The translations under genes were made by a program, and so were the position numbers. Shown here piece after piece: positions 17,679 through 24,920 of a DNA stretch of 44,906 bases (position 1 is its first letter; each line of letters opens with the position of its first letter). The stretch lies in contig NZ_BTPU01000073.1 in assembly GCF_036985595.1 (NCBI RefSeq), positions 1 through 44,906 on the forward strand. Direction: 5' to 3'. This DNA comes from Vallitalea maricola (GTDB lineage Bacteria > Bacillota > Clostridia > Lachnospirales > Vallitaleaceae). A model generated the notes under the pieces. The model did no database searches. It saw only the letters and a program-made list of their open reading frames with translations, and was not told the DNA's origin.

Positions 17679-18194
17679 ATGAAAAAATATTCCGTATTAG
17701 AAAATCAAGAATTCAAATTTCGTGAGATAAAGCGTAAAGATTACAATTTAATCAAGAAATGGTATAAAAATAGTAATGAAGCAGAATCAATATCCAATAA
17801 TTCTAACAAAAGGATCAGTCCAAGAAAATGGTATAAAGATTATAAAAAAGATTCTGATTTAGTAATTTATATCATTGAAGAAAAAAATATTTATTGTATG
17901 CCAATTGGCGCTGTAATACTTCGTGTAATAGATGAAAACAATGTAGAATTGGGTGGTTATGTTATTGGCGAATCTTCTGCTAAGAAACAAGGCTATGGTA
18001 TAAAAGTGATGAAGCTTGTACAAAAAATAATATTTAATAAATTAGGTTACAAATATTCTTATCTAAAAGTTAATAGTAGCAATAGACCAGCTGTTGAAAC
18101 ATATATTAAATGTGGATATAAGATAAATTCTTTTATAGAGAAAAACAATCAAGATATGTATATCATGAGAGCAGTCAACAGAACTTGTACTTAA
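17679..18194 (+). CDS. GNAT-family N-acetyltransferase
   Basis: This is the only plus-strand gene I support in the window. The 171-residue product has the GNAT pattern: an N-terminal FKFREIKRKDYNLI strand-helix, a central beta strand (IGAVILRVI), the acetyl-CoA pyrophosphate loop KKQGYGIKVMKLV and a C-terminal motif with VNSSNRPAVETYIKCGYKI. The substrate is unknown; the layout resembles RimJ/RimL-type members. The frame is open from 17580, but AGGTG lies 7 nt before the ATG at 17679, where similarity begins. It diverges from dpaA and converges on the dipeptide epimerase. Confidence 0.85.
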   Translation: MKKYSVLENQEFKFREIKRKDYNLIKKWYKNSNEAESISNNSNKRISPRKWYKDYKKDSDLVIYIIEEKNIYCMPIGAVILRVIDENNVELGGYVIGESSAKKQGYGIKVMKLVQKIIFNKLGYKYSYLKVNSSNRPAVETYIKCGYKINSFIEKNNQDMYIMRAVNRTCT

Positions 18195-18203
18195 TAATTA
18201 AAA

Positions 18204-18262
18204 ATAGGCTAAAATTACCCTATAAAAAAAGATAGGCTTTATTTGTCAATAAAGTCTATCTT
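18204..18262 (-). terminator. Terminator of the dipeptide epimerase gene
   Basis: A 15-position stem (18229-18243 with 18248-18262, one mismatch or G-U) is followed on the minus strand by seven T. It includes the stop codon of the epimerase gene. A second smaller hairpin (18204-18223) with its own T run follows. Both act in the minus direction; in the plus direction there is no T run. Confidence 0.85.
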
Positions 18263-19318
18263 CCCAAAACCGAAACCAAATTCTTGGTTAAATAATATAT
18301 TATTTTTATTATATGATATACCACCTACTACCTGGCTTTCACTACATAAAAGTGGTACATCCAAATCTACCTCTATTATATTTTTTTTAGCCGCTCCTAG
18401 ATGAGCTGCAGCTGTAACTCCTATATTACTTTCCATCATTGAACCAATCATACATTTCATTCCAGCTATTTCAGCTAATGATATAATCTTCAGGGCATTA
18501 TAGATACCCCCTGTTTTCATTAGTTTGATATTAATTATATCTGCTGCTCTTTTATTAATTATATTCATAGCGTCGGCAGGTGAAAATACACTTTCATCCG
18601 CTAATATAGGTATATTCACATTTTCAGTGACATACTTTAATCCATCTATATCTTTTCCATGAACTGGCTGTTCCATAAGATAAATATTAATATCCTTTTG
18701 TTCCATTCTTTTTATGACGTAGATTGCTTCCTTTGGTTCATAGCCTTGATTTGCATCAACTTTAATTTTAACTTTATCTCCTACAGCCTTTCTGATGGCT
18801 TGCATCCTTCTAATATCTAAATCAGAATCCTTACCCACTTTTACCTTTAGATTATCAAATCCTTCATTAACAGCTTTCAAACTATCAGTTGCCATTTCAT
18901 CAGGTGTATTCAGACTGATTGTAAGATCAGTTTTTAATTTATCCCTATAACCACCTAATAATCTGTATACTGGTACATTATATAATTTCCCATACAAATC
19001 ATACAATGCTATATCTATAGCAGCTTTTGCACTAGTATTGCCAACTATACATTTATTAAGTGTGGTCATTATTTCTTCAAAATTACTTACATCTTTTCCT
19101 ATAATTAGTTGTCTAATATGATCAATTGCACCTATTATTGAACTATTTGTATCTCCTGTTATTACAGCAGTAGGTGATGCTGCACCATAACCTCTAGCCT
19201 GTTCAGTAACAATTTCTACAATAATAGCTTCTATATGATATAAAGTCCTAAGAGCAGTTTTAAAAGGTTTCTTTAAACCTATTGAGAACTTATTAGTTCT
19301 TATATCCAATATTTTCAA
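18239..19318 (-). CDS. L-Ala-D/L-Glu dipeptide epimerase (enolase superfamily)
   Basis: The enzyme probably epimerises L-Ala-D-Glu from murein to L-Ala-L-Glu for peptidase breakdown. The 359-residue sequence has the muconate-lactonizing/enolase layout: a capping domain (about 1-125), then a barrel with the KxK pair K158/K160, metal ligands D188 (KVDANQGY), E216 (MEQPVHGKD) and D241 (LADESVFSP), and K265/K268 on the opposite face. It starts 42 bp after an LD-carboxypeptidase gene, mirroring Bacillus ykfB-ykfA, which supports the dipeptide substrate. Other enolase-family dipeptide specificities cannot be excluded. Confidence 0.9.
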   Translation of the reverse strand: MKILDIRTNKFSIGLKKPFKTALRTLYHIEAIIVEIVTEQARGYGAASPTAVITGDTNSSIIGAIDHIRQLIIGKDVSNFEEIMTTLNKCIVGNTSAKAAIDIALYDLYGKLYNVPVYRLLGGYRDKLKTDLTISLNTPDEMATDSLKAVNEGFDNLKVKVGKDSDLDIRRMQAIRKAVGDKVKIKVDANQGYEPKEAIYVIKRMEQKDINIYLMEQPVHGKDIDGLKYVTENVNIPILADESVFSPADAMNIINKRAADIINIKLMKTGGIYNALKIISLAEIAGMKCMIGSMMESNIGVTAAAHLGAAKKNIIEVDLDVPLLCSESQVVGGISYNKNNILFNQEFGFGFGKIDFIDK

Positions 19319-19360
19319 CTAATTCCCCCATAATTAATTTTTTGATTTTATATATTATCA

Positions 19361-20293
19361 TCAATTATTATCAACAATAAGTTGACACTTATCAGCATCC
19401 AAGTATGTATCTAATCCCAAAGGCAATGTTATCATGGGAATACAATGTCCTGCTTTTAAGTTGTAGATAGTAGGTTTGTTAAAAGGTTTTATGATATCAT
19501 TGAATACTTCCTCCAGACTTTGACTCACTTCATCTTCAAGTGGTACACAATCTTTGAAGTCACCTAATACAATCCCCTCTGCATCTCTTAACTTTCCTGC
19601 ATTTTTCAATTGTGTAAGTGAACGATCTATTACATATGGTCTTTCTCCAACTTCTTCAATAAATAGAATCTTACCTTTTGTATCAATCTCATAGGGTGTA
19701 CCTAAAGTTGACACAATCAATGATAAATTACCACCTGTCAGCTTACCTTTTGCTGTACCAGAACATATACATTTCATAGCAGTCCCAGGAGGATTTCCAA
19801 TATTAATTTTATCTTTCGTTCCTATACATGATAAAAAGCTATCTTTTGTAAATTCGTCCATTCCATCCAGCATATCTACACCTGCCATAGGACCATGATA
19901 GGTAACCATATTGCATAATTGATTAAAAGCTATATGAAGGGCTGTAATATCACTATAACCCACAAATACTTTAGGATGTTCTTTTACCCTTTGGTAATTA
20001 ATTAAGTTTAGTATTCTAGTAGTCCCATAGCCACCTCTCAAACACATGATTCCTTTTATATTATCATCTAAAAACATATTATTGACATCTTCAGCTCTTA
20101 AGTTATCTTCACCAGCTAAATATCCATTCTGACTATAACAACTATCACCCATCTTCACTCTAAACCCAAGTTCCTCTAGATGTTTTTTTGCCATATTCAC
20201 GTTATTTAATGTAGTAGGGCTACCAGGTGCAATAATACCAATCAGATCTCCAGTTCTCAAATTCCTTGGTCTAATAATTATGACCACCCCCAT
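19361..20293 (-). CDS. LD-carboxypeptidase (peptidase S66 family)
   Basis: S66 peptidases release the terminal D-Ala from murein tetrapeptides. The 310-residue protein has the LdcA signature RPRNLRTGDLIGIIAPGSP near the start, RGGYGTTRIL, and the catalytic set S114 (GYSDITALH), E213 (FIEEVGERPY) and H283 (LKAGHCIP). It lacks a signal peptide, fitting a cytosolic recycling role. Together with the adjacent epimerase and anmK it forms a murein-recycling set. The ATG at 20293 has a weak ribosome site, while a strong GGGGGTGG lies just inside the frame, so a slightly later non-standard start is possible. Confidence 0.93.
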   Translation of the reverse strand: MGVVIIIRPRNLRTGDLIGIIAPGSPTTLNNVNMAKKHLEELGFRVKMGDSCYSQNGYLAGEDNLRAEDVNNMFLDDNIKGIMCLRGGYGTTRILNLINYQRVKEHPKVFVGYSDITALHIAFNQLCNMVTYHGPMAGVDMLDGMDEFTKDSFLSCIGTKDKINIGNPPGTAMKCICSGTAKGKLTGGNLSLIVSTLGTPYEIDTKGKILFIEEVGERPYVIDRSLTQLKNAGKLRDAEGIVLGDFKDCVPLEDEVSQSLEEVFNDIIKPFNKPTIYNLKAGHCIPMITLPLGLDTYLDADKCQLIVDNN

Positions 20294-20363
20294 TAATCTT
20301 TTTCTATAATAAGTAAATTAATATTCTATTACTATATATTCTAAATTTAGATAAAGTATTCCT

Positions 20364-21539
20364 TTAATAAGGTAACGCTAGTTTACCCATACTAATTCCT
20401 CTATTTGCACCTGTAGCTGATGGTAGATTATTATTATTGCCATGTAAGAATTCATTTCCCAGCACTGCAAACTCAATAGCTTCTTTTGCATCTGACGAAT
20501 ATCCCCATTGATCCATTATTGATACCTCTTGTTTAAGTCCATCTTTCAGACCTTGCATGATAGTATTATTATAGACTCCTCCACCACTGACAATGACTTC
20601 ATCAATATTATGGTGGATATCAATATAATTATTGAAATGCATTACTATTGATTTAGCGGTATAAGCTGTTATTGTTGCTACAATATCCTCAAATCCCAAA
20701 TTTCTAGAGATACCCTCATCATATAAATTCTGAGCTAATTCAAATGTATATTGTTCTCTACCTGTACTCTTAGGTGGTAATTTAGTTAAAAAACTATCAT
20801 TATTTATAATAACATCCAACCAATTATTACAGACTTCTCCTTTAGAAGAAAAATACCCATTAACATCATATGTATTTTTATTATATGTTCCTATAGATAC
20901 AACAGCATCTATTAACATATTACCTGGTCCCATGTCAAAAGCAACCACTTCTTCTGGTTTTGCATTAGCTTCTATTAAAGATACATTACTAATACCACCT
21001 ATATTTATTAATGCTCTGCCTTTGGTTTTATTATTGAATAATAGATAATCAACAAAAGGAACTAATGGTGCGCCTTGACCACCAACAGCCATATCACTTG
21101 GGCGGAAATCTCCTACTGTAATCAACCCTGTTCTATTTGCTATCACAGCTAATTCTCCAATCTGTAATGTAGCAAAATATTCAGGACTATGATATATTGT
21201 TTGTCCATGAGAACTAATGAAGTCCACATCAGTTTTATCAATCTTTGCTTTTTCAATAACTTTCATAGCTGCTTCTGCCATCTTCTCACCTAGATATACA
21301 TTCATCTTACATATGTCTTCAACTGTTGAGGTTTCATTAGCACATATATCAAGGATTTTGTTTCTCTCTTCTAAATTGTAATTGAGTGTATCAAACTCTA
21401 GAAGTTTTACTTTTGTTTCAATTGAAGACTTTTCAATCTCTACAAGAGCGGCATCTACACCATCAAGTGAAGTTCCTGACATTAACCCTATAGCAATTTT
21501 TTTATCTTTATTAATTATTTTTTGTAGTTTATCTATCAA
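20364..21539 (-). CDS. anmK: Anhydro-N-acetylmuramic acid kinase
   Basis: AnmK hydrolyses and phosphorylates 1,6-anhydro-MurNAc to MurNAc-6-phosphate during wall recycling. The sequence has the ATPase/sugar-kinase motifs: GLMSGTSLDGVDAALVEIE near the start, SSHGQTIYHSPEYFATLQIG, INIGGISNVSL, AFDMGPGNMLID, and VIVSGGGVYNNTIMQGL. An ATG at 21548 is open, but AAAGGA abuts it directly. A TTG at 21539-21537, 9 nt after AGGA, fits better and gives 391 residues. A TATAAT with a poor -35 (21574-21602) could be its promoter. Confidence 0.96.
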   Translation of the reverse strand: MIDKLQKIINKDKKIAIGLMSGTSLDGVDAALVEIEKSSIETKVKLLEFDTLNYNLEERNKILDICANETSTVEDICKMNVYLGEKMAEAAMKVIEKAKIDKTDVDFISSHGQTIYHSPEYFATLQIGELAVIANRTGLITVGDFRPSDMAVGGQGAPLVPFVDYLLFNNKTKGRALINIGGISNVSLIEANAKPEEVVAFDMGPGNMLIDAVVSIGTYNKNTYDVNGYFSSKGEVCNNWLDVIINNDSFLTKLPPKSTGREQYTFELAQNLYDEGISRNLGFEDIVATITAYTAKSIVMHFNNYIDIHHNIDEVIVSGGGVYNNTIMQGLKDGLKQEVSIMDQWGYSSDAKEAIEFAVLGNEFLHGNNNNLPSATGANRGISMGKLALPY

Positions 21540-21586
21540 AGTCACCATTCCTTTAGCTTAATTTAGCTTTAGTATTATAAAATTAA

Positions 21587-21632
21587 GAAATATAATTTCA
21601 TATATATGGTATCATATATAAAATTATATTTC
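21587..21632. terminator. AT-rich long hairpin upstream of anmK
   Basis: GAAATATAATTT (21587-21598) pairs perfectly with 21621-21632. The interior continues as TATATATG/CATATATA around GTAT, a near-continuous 20-bp stem. It could end transcripts arriving from the lipoprotein gene on the minus strand (tail TTAATTTTATAAT), or act as an operator. Confidence 0.5.
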
Positions 21633-21723
21633 AACATTATATAATTATAAATTTATTTATAGTAAATTCAAAAGAATAATAATACAATAAAGTATCAGGC
21701 ATATTATTAGCGAGGTGAGAATT

Positions 21724-21873
21724 ATGGCAGAATTAAAATGAACGATAATGATCTTATGAAATTCTTATTGTTTGTATATTAATAAACTGGAAGATATTGA
21801 TATTCTAGAAGAATTAATATCTAAATCTATAGAATATATTAGAGTAAAAAACCTATTGATTACTCTTAAATAA
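21724..21873 (+). pseudogene. Possible decayed small ORF
   Basis: The 21549-21852 gap holds a plus-strand start with a good ribosome site (GCGAGGTGAG, then ATG at 21724) that stops after five codons. The same frame has a second TGA, then about 35 open codons reading LEDIDILEELISKSIEYI before TAA at 21871-21873. A second frame over the 5' half reads MNDNDLMKFLLFVY. Joining them would need two frameshifts, so this looks like a broken gene of about 50 residues. Family unknown; a resemblance in size and helical content to Spo0E-like proteins is only an impression. It overlaps the 3' end of the convergent lipoprotein gene by 21 nt. Confidence 0.35.
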
Positions 21874-23061
21874 ATAATCTAGATCTTTATTGACATTGTC
21901 CCTTTCAAAAATAATATTACTAAAAACTATATTATTATCCTGTATATTAAATACAATAATTGCTTTCGCATTCATTGATGGTATTGGGCTCATTGTCATC
22001 CCTACATTATCAAATTGTATAGTAATAACAAGTTCATTGATATCATTATTATCTATATCTTTTATTTGACTCTGTCTAGGAACACAAATCAAGTTATCTG
22101 AAGTGTTTTTATAGAAGTTTTCATCTACAATTATTCCTTCACTTTCTAATTGTTCTTTCAATCTTTTCACTTCTTTTATTTCATCTTGAGTTAATTTAAT
22201 TTGATATTTCTCATTAATGAATGGGAAATTGATATACAATGATTTCTTATTAACATCAATATATTCTACATCACAATCAATGCTATCAGTGGACCATATA
22301 TTTTCTATTTTTTCATTTTCATATTTATAAAGGTATTGGTTTATAACTTTTCCATTTCTGTCATATGAATTTCTTGTAAGTAAAAATAAATCTTCATTAT
22401 TAATATTTATTAGTTCATATTTTACTGGATTATGCTCTCTAAATAAATCACTTTCACTCAAATAATCGTCAATAAGTATATCATAGTTATTGACTTGCAA
22501 TCTAACATCACCGTCATAAAATAAAACAGCTTCATCCATACTATTTTGTAACTGTATTTTACCTAATATTGTTTTCTTAAATGAGCTATACATTGGCTTA
22601 CCGTTTATTATTTTTATAATGTAATTATTCCATCTATCAGCTACTGGAGATATATATAATTCTTCACTATCTTCAAACCAAAACGAACCACATTCTAGAT
22701 TCATATGAATATCTTTGAATCCATCACATCTTAATATTACATCATAATTATCCGTATTAGTATCTCTCCAGATAGAATTCCCATGTCTAGAAATTAATTC
22801 TATAACCTTATTAGTAAATTCTTCTGAAGCAGGAAAGAATTCACTGTTGTCTTGGCTTATTTTAAGTTTTACACCTTCACTACTTAATAAGTCCTCAATA
22901 TTACTATTTAATTTTTTATTATCTAAGTTGTTATCCTCTAGTGATTGATTTTCATTTATACCCTTATCTACTTGTGTTATATCACTTTTCTCTTCACCAT
23001 TGTTATGACATCCAACTAGTGCTAAAAATACTAAACAAGTTATTATGATTAATTTTTTCAT
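21853..23061 (-). CDS. Uncharacterised lipoprotein
   Basis: I do not recognise this 402-residue protein. It begins with a lipoprotein signal peptide (MKKLIIITCLVFLALVGC; lipidated cysteine at 18), so it should be anchored to the outer face of the membrane. An Asn/Asp/Glu-rich linker (about 19-60) follows. The rest is acidic and beta-rich, with two weak aromatic segments (NLECGSFWFEDSEELYISP and SLYINFPFINEKYQIKL) and a C-terminal half with ELVITIQFDNVGM. No catalytic motif is apparent. It is 80 bp downstream of the ArsR-type regulator gene and may be in its transcript. Confidence 0.85.
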   Translation of the reverse strand: MKKLIIITCLVFLALVGCHNNGEEKSDITQVDKGINENQSLEDNNLDNKKLNSNIEDLLSSEGVKLKISQDNSEFFPASEEFTNKVIELISRHGNSIWRDTNTDNYDVILRCDGFKDIHMNLECGSFWFEDSEELYISPVADRWNNYIIKIINGKPMYSSFKKTILGKIQLQNSMDEAVLFYDGDVRLQVNNYDILIDDYLSESDLFREHNPVKYELININNEDLFLLTRNSYDRNGKVINQYLYKYENEKIENIWSTDSIDCDVEYIDVNKKSLYINFPFINEKYQIKLTQDEIKEVKRLKEQLESEGIIVDENFYKNTSDNLICVPRQSQIKDIDNNDINELVITIQFDNVGMTMSPIPSMNAKAIIVFNIQDNNIVFSNIIFERDNVNKDLDYLFKSNQ

Positions 23062-23141
23062 AAACTATTTCCTCTTTCTTTACATGTATTAAGGTTTAAA
23101 TCTATGGTATATATGTTAATATTTGGATTGGAAGTAAGTTA

Positions 23142-24185
23142 CTAATTTATATATTCATAAATATACAAAACCAAACTATCAATAATTCTTTGATTAAGGT
23201 GGTAATTAATATAATTACCATCTCTAATCTTAGTCACTATATCTGTATTATATAAAATTTTTAAATGCTTGGAAATGCATGCTTCAGTCAAATTCAATCT
23301 ATCCGCTAACTTTTGAGTTGCCATAGGCTGCCTATATAAATTACGAACAATTTTCATTCTGGTTTCATCAGCAATAGCCTTAAAGATATTTAATGTATCT
23401 TTTGGTAATTTATCATCATCATATGAAGTAATATATGTTGGTATTATTAAACTTATTAGTTTCTGGGTTTCATTCATACCTAATAATAAATGAGGAATTA
23501 TATAACTGTCTACGTTGAATATTACTTCTTTTATATTTTCTTTATTCACTTCAAATAATTTATATTTATGAAAATTAATTTTATTATCTGTTACTTCTAT
23601 TCTAGGGTGAAGAGAATGTATATAATTATAAACTGATATTTCTTTACACCTTTTATATTCTCTTTTTAGCTTTCTAATTAATATGGGCTCAGCAAAACTT
23701 ACCTCATTTACGAAATAATTATAATAGTATTCTTTTAGAAATATTATCAATTGTCTTTTATATTCCTTATGTTCTTTTAGACATTCTACATATTTATTTG
23801 GAATACTTCTATTATAATAATTGCTATTTATAGCATTAATAAGGGATCCCTTATCTATTTCGCCATTAAATATAGTGTAAAAGAAATCCACTTCATTAAT
23901 ATTTGCTATTTCACCAATACATTCAGAAATACTAATATCCCATAATTTTTTATTCTCTAAAAACCCGATAACACCTAAAAAATTACTAGTTACATTAGCA
24001 TAAAATAATATTTTATCTTTAATCTCTGGAGGCAATGTTTTCATAATGTCTTCTGCCCAAATCTGTCTAGGTACATGATGCTCATGTCTTGATAATACAT
24101 GAAGGCTACCTAATAACTCATGGAAAGGAGAATATATAAAATATATATTAATATCATTATCTCTATCAAAATATGTTAAGTACAT
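23142..24185 (-). CDS. ArsR-family transcriptional regulator with large N-terminal domain
   Basis: The C-terminal third (about 265-345) is an ArsR-type winged helix: FKAIADETRMKIVRNLYRQP, then the recognition segment LADRLNLTEACISKHLKILY and a wing with DGNYINYHL. The N-terminal 260 residues resemble the DUF5937-type domain that accompanies such regulators; it begins with FIYSPFHELLGSLHVLS. No cysteine metal-binding motif is seen in the helix-turn-helix, so a metal sensor role is unlikely. A ribosome site GGGAGG precedes the ATG. An 11-bp palindrome (GTATACTATAC, 24209-24219) lies in its promoter region and could be a self-operator. It is a candidate regulator of the surrounding cluster. Confidence 0.88.
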   Translation of the reverse strand: MYLTYFDRDNDINIYFIYSPFHELLGSLHVLSRHEHHVPRQIWAEDIMKTLPPEIKDKILFYANVTSNFLGVIGFLENKKLWDISISECIGEIANINEVDFFYTIFNGEIDKGSLINAINSNYYNRSIPNKYVECLKEHKEYKRQLIIFLKEYYYNYFVNEVSFAEPILIRKLKREYKRCKEISVYNYIHSLHPRIEVTDNKINFHKYKLFEVNKENIKEVIFNVDSYIIPHLLLGMNETQKLISLIIPTYITSYDDDKLPKDTLNIFKAIADETRMKIVRNLYRQPMATQKLADRLNLTEACISKHLKILYNTDIVTKIRDGNYINYHLNQRIIDSLVLYIYEYIN

Positions 24186-24208
24186 TAATTATATTTCCTC
24201 CCTTCACT

Positions 24209-24219
24209 GTATACTATAC
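24209..24219. promoter_or_regulatory. Possible operator upstream of the ArsR-type gene
   Basis: GTATACTATAC is an 11-bp perfect palindrome 24 nt before the start codon. In ArsR-family systems such sites are often bound by the regulator itself. Short, AT-rich and unproven. Confidence 0.25.
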
Positions 24220-24264
24220 TTGACTTATAGAAAATTTAAAATAGCTGTGGGTATAGGTTAATAA

Positions 24265-24870
24265 TTATTTACTTGTTAAAATCATAGATAAAAAATTACG
24301 GTCTCCATCAAGAGTTATTTCGCCACATTCTATTATTTTAAAATGGTTGTTGACTATATCTAGTAATTCATCTTTTAAGTAAAAAGCAAAAAATCTTTTA
24401 GGTTCATATATATCTTCCTCATATATACCTTCTGTTGATACTCCACCATATAATCCTAAATAAAAAATACCATTTTTTTTAAGGACTTTTTGAACTTCAC
24501 CTAAAACAATATGAATGTCTCTTTTTGGTACATGCAATAAGGTATTCATAGACCAAACAAGGTTGAATTGTTCTGTTTCAAAATCCAAGTTATAAAAATC
24601 CATTACCTCTCCTTTTAGATTTTTTGACAGGCATATATCAATCATACTTTTTGAAATATCAATACAATAAACATCCAATCCTTTTTTAGTGAAATACTCT
24701 GCAAATGTTCCTGAACCAGCACCAAGGTCAAGTAAATTCATTTTACTATCATTTATATGTGATAAAAATTTATTTACTTCTTTTTTCTTCCAATCAGGAA
24801 TTATTGAACTTCTAAGGTTCGCATTATTATTATAACTTTTTCTTATTATTTCTTTTATATTATTATCCAT
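24265..24870 (-). CDS. Class I SAM-dependent methyltransferase
   Basis: The 201-residue protein has the Rossmann-like methyltransferase core: motif I LLDLGAGSGTFAEYF at about 44-58, motif II DVYCIDISKSMIDICL with the acidic ribose-binding residue, a motif-IV region NLVWSMNTLLHVPKRD, and a post-core strand with GIFYLGLYGG. The substrate is unknown. The small size and lack of extra domains suggest a small-molecule methyltransferase. It lies between the SLH/RCC1-like protein gene (50 bp upstream) and the ArsR-type gene (79 bp downstream), all on the same strand. Confidence 0.9.
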   Translation of the reverse strand: MDNNIKEIIRKSYNNNANLRSSIIPDWKKKEVNKFLSHINDSKMNLLDLGAGSGTFAEYFTKKGLDVYCIDISKSMIDICLSKNLKGEVMDFYNLDFETEQFNLVWSMNTLLHVPKRDIHIVLGEVQKVLKKNGIFYLGLYGGVSTEGIYEEDIYEPKRFFAFYLKDELLDIVNNHFKIIECGEITLDGDRNFLSMILTSK

Positions 24871-24920
24871 AAATATACATTACCTTTTTTCTTATTTTTC
24901 AATTTTATCATATATAAATC

